This document shows positions 42,868-51,763 of a DNA stretch of 64,000 nt, piece after piece. Source of the DNA: Shinella sp. SUS2. Its GTDB lineage: Bacteria > Pseudomonadota > Alphaproteobacteria > Rhizobiales > Rhizobiaceae. The first letter of the stretch is position 1. Each line of letters opens with the position of its first letter. The position numbers and the translations under genes are program-made. The stretch lies in assembly GCF_001262505.1 (NCBI RefSeq), contig NZ_KQ410733.1:173462-237461 (forward strand). Reading direction: 5' to 3'. Under the pieces are notes generated by a model. The model made no database searches, was not told where the DNA came from, and was given only the letters and a program-made list of their open reading frames with translations.

Positions 42868-43653
42868 TTACGACATGATCAGGCCGCCATCGACATTGAT
42901 CGTCTGACCCGTGATGTAGGCGGCGTCCGGCGAGGCGAGGAAGGCAACGAGCGCGGCGACTTCGGCAGGCGTGCCGGCGCGGCCCATCGGGATGCCCTCG
43001 ACCCATTCGGCCATCAGTTCGCCCGGGCCGTACTCGCCGAGCATCTGACCCCAGACGCGGTCGTTATAGTCCCACATCTCGGTGTGGATGATGCCGGGGC
43101 AGATGGCGTTGGCGGTGATGCCTTCCCGCGCCAGTTCCTTGGCAAGGCTCTGTGTCAGGCCGACGACGCCGAATTTCGAGGCGGCATAGTGCGGCGTGTA
43201 GATGAAGCCCTGGCGGGCCTGGCCGGAAGCGGTGTTAATCAGGCGGCCCTTGGTGCCGCTGGCCCGGAAGCGGCGGATCGCCTCCTGGCAGCACAGGAAC
43301 ACGCCCTTGGTGTTGACGTCGAGATTGAGGTCCCATTCGCGCTCGGTGAGGTTTTCCACCTTGGCGATGGTGATGACGCCGGCATTCTGCACGGAGACGG
43401 AGATCGCGCCGAGCTTCGCTTCGGCCTCGCCATAGGCCGCCTGCACCGCCTTGGCATCGGTCACGTCGAGTGGAAGGCCGATCACCTCCGCCCCGGTTTC
43501 TGCGGCCAGCGCTTCGGCGGCAGCGACGGTATCCTTCTCGATCGCCGTGATGGCGACTTTCGCGCCCTCTTCGGCAAAGCGCTTGGCGATACCGCGGCCG
43601 ATGCCCTTGTTGCCTCCAGTGACGAACACCGTCTGGCCTGCAAAACGTCTCAT
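42868..43653 (-). CDS. Short-chain dehydrogenase/reductase (SDR), polyol type
   Basis: 261 residues, classical SDR. NAD(P)-binding [15 protein letters not shown], the NAG motif [11 protein letters not shown], catalytic Ser in [13 protein letters not shown] (Tyr and Lys), and C-terminal [25 protein letters not shown] precedes the ATG. Family members with this layout oxidise sorbitol, xylitol, acetoin and similar polyols. It lies 50 bases downstream of the SorC regulator on the same strand and is probably part of the leftward transketolase/kinase transcript. Confidence 0.88.
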   Translation of the reverse strand: MRRFAGQTVFVTGGNKGIGRGIAKRFAEEGAKVAITAIEKDTVAAAEALAAETGAEVIGLPLDVTDAKAVQAAYGEAEAKLGAISVSVQNAGVITIAKVENLTEREWDLNLDVNTKGVFLCCQEAIRRFRASGTKGRLINTASGQARQGFIYTPHYAASKFGVVGLTQSLAKELAREGITANAICPGIIHTEMWDYNDRVWGQMLGEYGPGELMAEWVEGIPMGRAGTPAEVAALVAFLASPDAAYITGQTINVDGGLIMS

Positions 43654-43703
43654 GGTCTTTTCTCCATAATGCGCGGCAGGCCGTGGTCTGGTCCGGGAAT
43701 GGA

Positions 43704-44654
43704 TCAGGCTGTGAGCCGGGCCGCAGTGAACTTGTCGGTGACGAGCACGTCGATGACGCCCAGCTTCAGGGCGCCGGCGATGGCCTCGGTTTTCGATTCT
43801 CCGCCGGCGAGCGCCATGACGCGGTTGGTCTTGCGCAGCTCTTCCAGCGAAACGCCGATGACGCGGTCGTTGAGTGGCGTTTCCACCGGTTTTCCCTGCC
43901 GGTCGTAGAAGCGATAGGAAATCTCGCCGACCGCGCCGGCCTCGTGCAGCATCGCCATTTCCTGGCGGGAAAAGGTGTTGCCCGAACGAGCCAGCATTTC
44001 CGAAGGCTCGACCGCACCGATGCCGACGATGGCGAGGCTGAGGCGACCGAAGAGGTCCATGGTCTCGCGCACGGCCGGATCCGCGAGCATCACGAGTTTC
44101 GCCTCGCGCGAGGACGTGATGCCCTGGACGAGCAGGAGCCGCGGCTCGCCGCCAGTGAGTTTGGCAAGGCGCGCGGTGAGCTGTGTTGCATGCATCTGCA
44201 CCGAGGCATCGCCCATACCACCGAGGATCTGCACGATGTACTTGGCTTTGGCGCTCTTCAGCGGGTGGATGTTGTCCACCATGCGCAAGATGGTCTGGCT
44301 CCAGCTCGAGACGCCGACGACCTCGTCCTGTTGTAGTGTCACTTCAAGGAAGTGGGCAGCGGCCTCACCGATGCGGGCCATGATCGCGCCGTCGCGGTCT
44401 TCCGAACAGTCGATGACGATGGCTTCGGTCAGGCCGTAGCGATCGCGCAATGCGGTCTCCAGCTCCGCGAATGTGCCGGCGGGCGGGATGACCGTCGTGC
44501 GCACGATGTCTTCCTGCTCGGCGCGTTTCAGCATGCGTGAGACGGTCGCCTGCGACATGTGCATGATCTCGGCAATGTCAGCCTGCCGCTTGCCTTCCAG
44601 ATGATACATCTGGGCGACGCGGGCGATCAGGCGCAACTCGTTCAGCCTTCCCAT
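43704..44654 (-). CDS. SorC-family transcriptional regulator
   Basis: 316 residues from the ATG at 44654 (GGAGA upstream); a GTG at 44684 is in frame but lies inside an operator-like palindrome and has no RBS. The N-terminal HTH is [45 protein letters not shown]. The rest is the sugar-phosphate-binding domain ([41 protein letters not shown]). Size and family match EryD of erythritol operons. Three copies of a related palindrome at 44665, 48017 and 48156 suggest that it controls itself and both divergent operons. Confidence 0.88.
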   Translation of the reverse strand: MGRLNELRLIARVAQMYHLEGKRQADIAEIMHMSQATVSRMLKRAEQEDIVRTTVIPPAGTFAELETALRDRYGLTEAIVIDCSEDRDGAIMARIGEAAAHFLEVTLQQDEVVGVSSWSQTILRMVDNIHPLKSAKAKYIVQILGGMGDASVQMHATQLTARLAKLTGGEPRLLLVQGITSSREAKLVMLADPAVRETMDLFGRLSLAIVGIGAVEPSEMLARSGNTFSRQEMAMLHEAGAVGEISYRFYDRQGKPVETPLNDRVIGVSLEELRKTNRVMALAGGESKTEAIAGALKLGVIDVLVTDKFTAARLTA

Positions 44655-44664
44655 AGGGGTCTCC

Positions 44665-44688
44665 ATGAGTGAATTTTTATTCACTCAT
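44665..44688. promoter_or_regulatory. Putative SorC operator (copy 1)
   Basis: ATGAGTGAAT-TTTT-ATTCACTCAT, a perfect dyad with 10-base arms, lying over the end of the kinase gene and just before the regulator start. Related sequences lie at 48017 and 48156. Confidence 0.6.
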
Positions 44689-46146
44689 AGTCGATGGACA
44701 CGTTAGGGTCGAGCGGCAGATTGCGTCCTGCCAAACCATAAGTCGTTGTGTGGTGTCGGAAAGACGCGGCGCGATGGGGTTGGCGGCGCGTGGCAGGGCA
44801 GCGATGGCGGCAAGATCCGGCCAGACGCCGAGCGAGAGGCCGGCGAGATAGGCTGCGCCAAGCGCGGAGGCCTCGGGCGCGTCGCACTGGATGACGGTGT
44901 GGTCGAGCGTGTCGGCAACGCACTGCATGAGAAACGTGTTCTGGCTCGGGCCGCCATCGGCATAGAGGCGGCCGAGCGGCGCCGGCGATTGCGCCGACAT
45001 CGCCTTGAAGACGTCGTGCACCTGGAAGGCGATACTGTCCGTCACCGCGCGGGCCATCTGGGCGCGGCTGGTGTTGAAGGTGATGCCGGAGAAGAGAGCC
45101 CGCGCATCGGCGTGCCAATAGGGTGCGCCAAGGCCGACGAAGGCGGGTACGAAGCCGGGGCCGCCGGGTTCGGCTGACGCGGCAAGCTCGGTCAGCGCCT
45201 GCACGCCCGGCAGGCCCAGCATCTCGGCCATCCAGGGCAGTGAGGCGGCCGAGACCAGGATATTGCCCTCGAAGGCATAGGTCGGCCGGCCGCCGATCGA
45301 CCAGGCAACGGTCGTGGTGATGCCCTGCTGCGGCGCAATGAAGCGGGACAGGGTGGTCATGATCGAAGAGCCGGTGCCGAAGGTCACCTTTCCGTCGCCG
45401 GGATTGAAGGCACCGTGGCCGAAGAGTGCGGCATGGCTGTCGCCGATGGCCGAGGCGATCGGGATGCCGTCGGCAAGGCCCGGCACGTTCTTTGTCACAC
45501 CGAAGCGCGAGGCGCTGTCGCGCACCTCGGGCAGGGCCGTCTTATCGACACCGAACAGGGCGCAGAGTTCATCGCTCCATTCCTGCCGGTTGAGGTCGTA
45601 GAGCTGGCTGCGCGCGGCGTTGGCGGCATCGCAGGCATGGACCGCACCGTCGGAAAAACAATGGATGAGCCAGGCGTCGATCGTGCCGAGCCGGACGGCG
45701 CGTCCGGCGGGTACGCGGTCGAGCAGCCACTTCATCTTGGGGCCGGGGAACATCGGATCGATGGGAAGGCCGGTCAGCGCAGCAACACGCGGCGCATGGC
45801 CCGCCGCGATCAGCTCGGCGCAGGCCGGCGCGCTGCGGCGGCATTGCCAGCTCACGACGGGTCCGAGCGGTTCGCCGGTCTCGGCATCCCAGATGGTGAC
45901 GGATTCGCGCTGGTTGGAGATGGCGATGCCGATAATCTCGACGCTGGGGCCGGCGGCAAGGCACGCAGCGATCGCCTCCTGCACGGAGGCCCAGAGACGT
46001 AGCGGGCTTTGTTCAACCCAGCCCGGCTGCGGATGCTCGATGCCGACAGGGGAGGCGCCGCGGGCAAGGATCCCGCCGTCCGTGGAGACAAGCACGGCTT
46101 TCGAATTCGTGGTGCCCTGGTCGATGGCGAGGATGGCGGTCGTCAT
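44677..46146 (-). CDS. FGGY carbohydrate kinase (glycerol/apulose/erythritol kinase-like)
   Basis: 489 residues. The N-terminal AILAIDQGTTNSKAVLVS phosphate loop, the glycerol-kinase-like ISNQRESVTIWDAETGEPLGPVVSWQCRRS, and the ATP-site GKVTFGTGSSIMTT and YADGGPSQNTFLMQCVADTL are clear. It differs from glycerol kinase at key spots (DQGTTNSKA), and the flanking transketolase and SorC genes point to another ketose or polyol. Its stop codon falls inside the operator before the regulator gene. Best guesses are apulose, erythritol or erythrulose-type sugars. Confidence 0.82.
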   Translation of the reverse strand: MTTAILAIDQGTTNSKAVLVSTDGGILARGASPVGIEHPQPGWVEQSPLRLWASVQEAIAACLAAGPSVEIIGIAISNQRESVTIWDAETGEPLGPVVSWQCRRSAPACAELIAAGHAPRVAALTGLPIDPMFPGPKMKWLLDRVPAGRAVRLGTIDAWLIHCFSDGAVHACDAANAARSQLYDLNRQEWSDELCALFGVDKTALPEVRDSASRFGVTKNVPGLADGIPIASAIGDSHAALFGHGAFNPGDGKVTFGTGSSIMTTLSRFIAPQQGITTTVAWSIGGRPTYAFEGNILVSAASLPWMAEMLGLPGVQALTELAASAEPGGPGFVPAFVGLGAPYWHADARALFSGITFNTSRAQMARAVTDSIAFQVHDVFKAMSAQSPAPLGRLYADGGPSQNTFLMQCVADTLDHTVIQCDAPEASALGAAYLAGLSLGVWPDLAAIAALPRAANPIAPRLSDTTQRLMVWQDAICRSTLTCPSTMSE

Positions 46147-46229
46147 GGTGGCTCCGGTGAGCGGAATTGGAGGGGGCGCGGCGAAAGGGAGGTCTTGCCG
46201 CGCCCGGCGCGAAATCTAACCGCGCGGGA

Positions 46230-47198
46230 TCACGCGTGGGAAGCTTTTCGCGCAATCAGGGCGACGGCCGCCTCGGCGATGGCGGCGGGCGACATGCCGA
46301 ACTCGTCGAGCAGGAACTCGGCGGAGCCGGTGGGTGCGAAAATGCCGGGCACGCCGAGGATCTTCATCGGCACGGGCGCTTCCGCCACGACGACTTCGGC
46401 GATGGCGGAGCCGAGGCCGCCGAAGGTCGAGTGCTCCTCCGCCGTCAGGATGGCGCCGGTCTCGTGCGCCGCGGCGACCACGGCCTCGACGTCGATCGGC
46501 CGGACGGTCGCCATGTTGAGGACACGCGCCTCGATGCCCTGTTCGGCGAGGATGGCGGCGGCCTTTACCATGCGATGGGTCAGCGTGCCATTGGCGATGA
46601 GGGTGACGGCATCGCCGTTGCGCAGCAGGTTGGCCTTACCGAGCGCGAAGGTGTGGCCGGCCGGCAGCAGGTCCGGTACGCCGACGCGCGAGAGGCGCAG
46701 AAAGACGGGGCCGTCATATTTCGCGGCCCATTCCACGGCGGCGGCGGTCTCGATGGAATCGCAAGGCGCGATGACCGGCAGGTTCGGCAGGACGCGCGTC
46801 CAGGCGAAATCCTCGATCGAATGGTGCGTCGGGCCGAGCTCGCCATAGGCCATGCCGGAGGAAATGCCGACGAGCTTCACATTGGCGTTGGAATAGGCGA
46901 TGTCGGCCTTGATCTGCTCCAGCGAGCGGCCGGTGAGGAAGCAGGCGGCGGCGCAGACGAAGGGCAGCAGACCGCCATTGGCAAGGCCTGCGCCGACGCC
47001 GACAAGGTTCTGCTCGGCGATACCGACATTGACGAGGCGTTCGGGCCACTTGGCCTTGAAGCCGCCGAGCTTGGAAGAGCCGACGGAATCGTTGCAGACG
47101 GCCACGACCTTGGGATTGTCGGCGCCGAGGCGCTCCAGCACCGCGACGAAGGCGTCGCGGCAATCGTGAAGCTTAACGGAAGGGGTTACGGCGTTCAT
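46230..47198 (-). CDS. Transketolase, C-terminal subunit
   Basis: 322 residues from the ATG at 47198 (GGAGG upstream, and TGATG overlap with the N-terminal subunit gene). It holds the pyrimidine-binding domain with the catalytic glutamate region LVNVGIAEQNLVGVGAGLANGG and FAAAACFLTGRSLEQI-like loop, then the C-terminal transketolase fold (VLNMATVRPIDVEAVVAAAHETGAILTAEEH). Split transketolases act as a two-protein enzyme. Together with a FGGY kinase, this recalls the apulose-4-phosphate transketolase route of D-apiose catabolism. Confidence 0.87.
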   Translation of the reverse strand: MNAVTPSVKLHDCRDAFVAVLERLGADNPKVVAVCNDSVGSSKLGGFKAKWPERLVNVGIAEQNLVGVGAGLANGGLLPFVCAAACFLTGRSLEQIKADIAYSNANVKLVGISSGMAYGELGPTHHSIEDFAWTRVLPNLPVIAPCDSIETAAAVEWAAKYDGPVFLRLSRVGVPDLLPAGHTFALGKANLLRNGDAVTLIANGTLTHRMVKAAAILAEQGIEARVLNMATVRPIDVEAVVAAAHETGAILTAEEHSTFGGLGSAIAEVVVAEAPVPMKILGVPGIFAPTGSAEFLLDEFGMSPAAIAEAAVALIARKASHA

Positions 47199-48007
47199 CA
47201 AAGGGCCTCCGAAAGCTCAGCCACGGCAATTTCGTATTGTTCGGCATTGGGCACCTTGTGGTGCCAGTCGACCTTGTCCTGCATGAAGGAAATGCCGTGG
47301 CCCTTGTTTGTGTGGGCGACGATGCAATGCGGGCGAGCCCTTCGTTTTTCCAGCGCCGGAACGATTTCGTCCATGGCATTGCCATTGATCTCGGTGACAT
47401 CCCAGCCGAAGGCTTCGAGCTTGGCGGGGAAGGGGGCGAGATTGTTGGTGTCCTCAAGCGAAGCACCCTGCTGGAAGCGGTTGTGATCGATGATCAGTGT
47501 CAGGTTGTCGAGGCCGAACTGCGCGGCCGAGGCGATCGCCTCCCAGTTGGAACCTTCCTGCATCTCGCCGTCCCCGGTCAGCACATAGATGCGGTAGGTC
47601 GCGCCGGTCAGCTTGGCGGCCTTCGCCATGCCCACCGCGACCGGCAGGCCATGGCCGAGCGGGCCGGTATTGGTCTCGACGCCCGGCACCTTGTTGCAGT
47701 TCGGGTGGCCGTTGAGTCGCGAATGCGGCTTCAGGAAGGTCGCGACTTCCTCTTCGGGGATGAAACCGCGCTTGGCGAGCGTGACGTAAAGCGCCAGGGC
47801 CACATGTCCCTTCGACAGCACGAACCGGTCGCGATCCGGCCGCTTCGGCTCGTCCGGCGAAACGTTGAGGATGCGAAAATAAAGCGCCGTCAGGATGTCG
47901 ATGGCGGACATTTCCCCACCGATATGGCCTGCGCCTGCTTCAAACACCGCTTGCAGATCGCGAAGGCGGATCTGGCGAGCGATACGGTCAAGATCGTTCG
48001 GATGCAT
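47198..48007 (-). CDS. Transketolase, N-terminal subunit
   Basis: 269 residues, GAGGA before the ATG. It carries the thiamine diphosphate domain: AGAGHIGGEMSAIDILTALYF, the SKGHVALALY loop, ETNTGPLGHGLPVAVGMAKAAKL and the cofactor motif GDGEMQEGSNWEAI ending in IIDHN. It needs the C-terminal subunit encoded by the overlapping next gene. It is the first gene of the leftward operon and lies next to the SorC operator copies. Confidence 0.88.
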   Translation of the reverse strand: MHPNDLDRIARQIRLRDLQAVFEAGAGHIGGEMSAIDILTALYFRILNVSPDEPKRPDRDRFVLSKGHVALALYVTLAKRGFIPEEEVATFLKPHSRLNGHPNCNKVPGVETNTGPLGHGLPVAVGMAKAAKLTGATYRIYVLTGDGEMQEGSNWEAIASAAQFGLDNLTLIIDHNRFQQGASLEDTNNLAPFPAKLEAFGWDVTEINGNAMDEIVPALEKRRARPHCIVAHTNKGHGISFMQDKVDWHHKVPNAEQYEIAVAELSEAL

Positions 48008-48016
48008 GAAATCCTC

Positions 48017-48039
48017 ATGATGAATAAATATACATTAAT
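48017..48039. promoter_or_regulatory. Putative SorC operator (copy 2)
   Basis: ATGATGAATAAATATACATT plus AAT aligns with the dyad at 44665 with one gap (about 19 of 24 positions). It lies 10 bases upstream of the N-terminal transketolase gene. Confidence 0.5.
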
Positions 48040-48116
48040 AGATATATTTGCACGAATGATCCGCAAGTCAAGCAGAAATTCCATCAGTGAGTTCTAAAAA
48101 ATTCGGGAAGGGCGCC

Positions 48117-48146
48117 TTGACACACTCCAACGGGATGCGATACGAA
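48117..48146 (+). promoter_or_regulatory. Sigma-70-type promoter for the transporter operon
   Basis: TTGACA (48117-48122) is a perfect -35 element; the -10 is weaker (ATACGA at 48140 with 17 bases or TACGAA at 48141 with 18 bases spacing). It reads into the permease operon, with an operator copy just downstream. Confidence 0.45.
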
Positions 48147-48155
48147 TTTACACAC

Positions 48156-48173
48156 ACTAATGAATATTTATGC
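48156..48173. promoter_or_regulatory. Putative SorC operator (copy 3)
   Basis: ACTAATGAATATTTATGC matches the complement of copy 2 (ATTAATGTATATTTATTC) at 15 of 18 positions. It follows the predicted rightward promoter, a good place for a repressor. Confidence 0.5.
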
Positions 48174-48216
48174 GATAGAGAAAACGCAAGACCGAGAACG
48201 GCCGGGAGGAGTGCTC

Positions 48217-49191
48217 ATGGTGGCGGATGTGAAGGAAAGACAGGGCTTCGCAGGCGTGATGCTGCCGTCGCTGCGCGGCGCCACGGGGCCGCTGATCGGC
48301 CTCATCGTGCTGTGCCTCTTTCTCACCTTTGCGACGGACAAGTTCCTGTCGGTGCGCAACTTCCTCAATGTGCTGGACCAGATCACGGTGCTCGGCGTCA
48401 TGGCCGTCGGCATGACGATGGTCATCCTGATCGGTGGCATCGACCTTGCGGTCGGCTCGGTCATGGCGCTCGCCATGATGGTGCTGGGTTATCTCAACGT
48501 CGTCGCCGGTGTGCCGATGGGGCTTGCCATTCCGCTGGCGCTGGCGGCGGCGGCCTTGAACGGCCTGATCGCCGGGCTTCTGATCACGCGCTTCAACGTG
48601 CCGGCCTTCATCGCGACGCTCGCTATGATGTCGATCACCCGCGGCCTTGCCAACATGATCACCGACGGCCAGCAGATCATCGGCTTTCCGGCCTGGTTCA
48701 ACATGATGGCCATCGTGCGCTTCGGCGGCTTCCTGACGCTCACTGTCGCCGTGATGATCGTCGTCTTCATCGTCGGCCTTCTCTACCAGCGCTACCGCCA
48801 TGGTGGGCGCGTGCTCTACGCCATCGGCGGCAATGCCGAAGTCGCGCGTCTTGCCGGCATCAATGTCCAGCGCGCCACCGTGCTCGTCTATGTTGTGTGC
48901 AGCTTCCTTGCCGGCCTCTCGGGCATGGTGCTCGCCGCCCGGCTCGATTCCGTGCAGCCGTCCTCGGGCGTCTCCTATGAACTCGACGCCATCGCGGCGG
49001 TTGTCATCGGCGGCACCTCGCTTTCGGGCGGCACGGGCGGCATCGGCGGCACCATCATCGGCGTCCTCATCATCGGCGTGCTGCGCAACGGCCTCAACCT
49101 GCTCAGCGTCTCGCCCTTCATGCAGCAGGTCATCATCGGCGCCGTCATCGTGCTCGCCGTGACGGCCGAGACCTACCGCAAGCGCAAGTAA
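48217..49191 (+). CDS. Ribose-type ABC transporter permease
   Basis: 324 residues from the ATG at 48217 (GGGAGGAG upstream). Membrane segments throughout, MTMVILIGGIDLAVGSVMALAMM and AAVVIGGTSLSGGTGGIGGTIIGVLIIGVLRNGLNLL are RbsC signatures. It is the first gene of the rightward operon (permease, binding protein, double ATPase, SDR), divergent from the transketolase operon. A 9-bp hairpin lies between it and the binding-protein gene. Confidence 0.9.
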   Translation: MVADVKERQGFAGVMLPSLRGATGPLIGLIVLCLFLTFATDKFLSVRNFLNVLDQITVLGVMAVGMTMVILIGGIDLAVGSVMALAMMVLGYLNVVAGVPMGLAIPLALAAAALNGLIAGLLITRFNVPAFIATLAMMSITRGLANMITDGQQIIGFPAWFNMMAIVRFGGFLTLTVAVMIVVFIVGLLYQRYRHGGRVLYAIGGNAEVARLAGINVQRATVLVYVVCSFLAGLSGMVLAARLDSVQPSSGVSYELDAIAAVVIGGTSLSGGTGGIGGTIIGVLIIGVLRNGLNLLSVSPFMQQVIIGAVIVLAVTAETYRKRK

Positions 49192-49227
49192 GACCGTTCA
49201 CTCCCGCTGCCGGCGGGGAGGCGAAAA

Positions 49228-49249
49228 CGGCCCGCAATGGTGCGGGCCG
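49228..49249 (+). terminator. Intercistronic hairpin before binding-protein gene
   Basis: CGGCCCGCA (49228-49236) and TGCGGGCCG (49241-49249), perfect 9-bp arms with a 4-base loop and no T run. It may protect or separate the downstream binding-protein message. Confidence 0.55.
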
Positions 49250-49309
49250 GCAAAAGGAAGGCAGCTTCCTGCAGGGGCGGGGGCTGCCGGGCAACCCGGA
49301 GGAGAAACC

Positions 49310-50242
49310 ATGAAACTGTCCAAAGTGCTGATCGCGGCGAGCGCCGTGTCCATGCTCGCACTTCCCGCAACCGCCGCCGAGGTCAAGAAGATCGGCCTTG
49401 CCGTGCCGAACCTGCAGGCCGACTTCTTCAACCAGATCAAGCTCGGCGTCGAGAAACATGCCAAGGAAAAGGGTATCGAAGTCGTCGTGGTCGATGCCAA
49501 GAACGACACCAACACCCAGGTCAGCCAGGTGCAGGACCTGATGACGCAGGACATCAACGCCTTCATCTACATTCCGGCGGGCGCTGCCGCCGCCGCCGTG
49601 CCGACCCGCCTTGCCCGCGAGGCCGGCATTCCCGTCATCAACGTCGACCGTACGCCCGAGGGCGCGCCGGGTGATACGTTCATCGCCGGCGAGAGTGTCG
49701 AATCTGCCTATGAAGTCTGCAAGTACATCATCGGCAAGGCCGGTGGCGCGGGTAAGATGGCGATCATTCACGGCCAGAAGGGCACGACGCCGGAAGTCGA
49801 CCGCTTCACCGGCTGCAAGCGCGCTATCGACGAGGCCAAGGGTGTCGAGTTGATCGACCAGCAGTGGAGCAACATGTGGTCGGCCGACGAAGGCTTCACG
49901 ATCGCGCAGAACATGCTGCAGGCCAACCCGGACATCACGATCATCTTCGGCCAAGCCGACGGTCTCGCCATGGGTGCCGCCAAGGCGGTCGACGTCGCCA
50001 ACCTCTCGGACAAGGTGATCATCGGCGGCTATGACGGCGACGTCTCGGCCCTCGAATACCTCGCCAAGTGCAAGGGCCCGTTCATAGCCACTGCGACGCA
50101 GAGCACGCAGAAGATGGGCGTTCTCGCCGTCGAATCCGCGCTCGCCGTCGCCGCAGGCCAGAAGGTCGAGGAGCGCCAGACGCCGAATGCCGTGCTGACG
50201 ACCTGCGAGAATGCGCCGGAATTCGTCAAGAGCCACCCGTAA
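49310..50242 (+). CDS. Ribose-type ABC transporter substrate-binding protein
   Basis: 310 residues, GGAGGAG before the ATG. Signal peptide MKLSKVLIAASAVSMLALPATAA cut near residue 22. The mature part opens KKIGLAVPNLQADFFNQIKLGVEKHAKEKG, has the D-ribose-type loop YIPAGAAAAAVPTRLAREAGIPVINVDR and a C-terminal GYDGDVSALEYL. It captures the sugar in the periplasm for this operon's permease and ATPase. The sugar may be a pentose, apiose-like or tetrose compound, judged from the linked split transketolase. Confidence 0.9.
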   Translation: MKLSKVLIAASAVSMLALPATAAEVKKIGLAVPNLQADFFNQIKLGVEKHAKEKGIEVVVVDAKNDTNTQVSQVQDLMTQDINAFIYIPAGAAAAAVPTRLAREAGIPVINVDRTPEGAPGDTFIAGESVESAYEVCKYIIGKAGGAGKMAIIHGQKGTTPEVDRFTGCKRAIDEAKGVELIDQQWSNMWSADEGFTIAQNMLQANPDITIIFGQADGLAMGAAKAVDVANLSDKVIIGGYDGDVSALEYLAKCKGPFIATATQSTQKMGVLAVESALAVAAGQKVEERQTPNAVLTTCENAPEFVKSHP

Positions 50243-50261
50243 CCGCAAAGGCAGCAGCGCC

Positions 50262-51749
50262 ATGACGACCCGCTCTCCCATCCTGTCGCTCCGCGGGATC
50301 CAGAAATCCTACGGTCCGATCAAGGTTCTTCACGGTGTCGATCTCGACATCCGTCCGGGAGAGGTCGTGGCGCTGCTCGGCGAAAACGGTGCCGGGAAAT
50401 CGACCCTGTCGAACATCATTTCCGGTACCGTTCAACCCTCCGCCGGGGAGATGACCTGGCTCGACAAGCCCTATGCCCCCGCAAATCCCCGCGCCGCCAT
50501 GGACGAGGGGGTCGGCATGATTCACCAGGAACTGAAGCTGCTGCCGAAGCTGTCCATTGCCGAGAACGTCTTCGTCGGCCGCTATCCCATGACATCCGGC
50601 CGGCTCGACCGCAAGACGATGGAGGACAAGGCGCGCGCCGGCCTCCAGCGCCTTGGCCTCGACGTTTCGCCTGATCGCCTCGTCGAAGGGCTTTCGACCG
50701 GAAAACAGCAACTCATCGAAATCGCCAAGGCGCTGATGCTCAATGCGCGCCTGCTCATCCTCGACGAGCCGACCGCGGCGCTCGGCGGCGAGGAGACGCA
50801 GGCCCTCTTCCGGCAGATCGAGCGGCTGAAATCCGAAGGCGTCGGCATCATCTACATCTCGCACCGGCTGGAGGAGATCCGCCAGATCACCGATCGTATC
50901 GTCGTCATGCGCGACGGCGCCAAGGTGCAGGAATTCGACAGCGGCGACGTGCCGATCCGCACGATCGTCGAGGCCATGGTCGGCCGCTCGCTGGAGCGCA
51001 TGTTCCCCGCGCTCCCCGTGCCGACGGAGGAGGTGGCGCTGGAGGTGCGCAGCCTCTCCTCACCGACCAAAGCCTTTCGTGACATCAGTTTCGCCGTCCG
51101 CAGGGGCGAGGTTTTCGGCATTGCCGGGCTGATGGGCGCCGGCCGCACCGAGCTTGTGCGTGCCATCACCGGCGCCGATCCGATTTCTGCCGGCGACGTG
51201 TTTTTGCACGGCAAACCGGTGACGCCGCGCTCGCCGATCGATGCGATCCGCAACGGCATCGTCCTCGTGCCGGAGGATCGCAAGCTGCAGGGCGTGGTGC
51301 TCGACCATTCGATCGCGGAAAATATCGGCTATGCCAACCTCGGCGAGATCGCGCGCAGCGGCTGGCTCTCCACCCGCCGCATTCGCGAATTCGCCGAGGA
51401 TTACATCAAGAAACTCGGCGTGAAGGGCCGCGGCGGACAGCATGCCGGTGAACTCTCCGGCGGCAACCAGCAGAAGGTGGTGCTGGCCAAATGGCTGGCG
51501 CGCAAGCCGCAGGTGGTGGTGCTGGACGAACCGACGCGCGGCATCGACGTCGGCGCCCGCTCGTCGATCTACGATCTCATCATGGACCTTGCGCGGGAGG
51601 GCGTCGCCGTCATCGTGGTCAGTTCCGACCTCGAAGAGGTGCTCGGCGTGTCCAGCCGCATCATGGTCATGGCCCAGGGCAAGCAGGCCGGCATCCTGAA
51701 CCGCGAGGACGCGAACGACGTCTCGGTCATGGAACTGGCAACGATTTGA
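50262..51749 (+). CDS. Sugar ABC transporter ATP-binding protein with two ATPase domains (RbsA-like)
   Basis: 495 residues from the ATG at 50262. Domain 1 has GENGAGKST, the unusual signature LSTGKQQL, and LILDEPTAALG. Domain 2 has the degenerate Walker A GLMGAGRTE, signature LSGGNQQK and VVLDEPTRGID. This two-domain form is usual for RbsA/AraG/MglA. The other two sugar importers in the window use single-domain ATPases, so the three systems have separate origins. Confidence 0.92.
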   Translation: MTTRSPILSLRGIQKSYGPIKVLHGVDLDIRPGEVVALLGENGAGKSTLSNIISGTVQPSAGEMTWLDKPYAPANPRAAMDEGVGMIHQELKLLPKLSIAENVFVGRYPMTSGRLDRKTMEDKARAGLQRLGLDVSPDRLVEGLSTGKQQLIEIAKALMLNARLLILDEPTAALGGEETQALFRQIERLKSEGVGIIYISHRLEEIRQITDRIVVMRDGAKVQEFDSGDVPIRTIVEAMVGRSLERMFPALPVPTEEVALEVRSLSSPTKAFRDISFAVRRGEVFGIAGLMGAGRTELVRAITGADPISAGDVFLHGKPVTPRSPIDAIRNGIVLVPEDRKLQGVVLDHSIAENIGYANLGEIARSGWLSTRRIREFAEDYIKKLGVKGRGGQHAGELSGGNQQKVVLAKWLARKPQVVVLDEPTRGIDVGARSSIYDLIMDLAREGVAVIVVSSDLEEVLGVSSRIMVMAQGKQAGILNREDANDVSVMELATI

Positions 51750-51763
51750 ACAAGGAAGCATTC

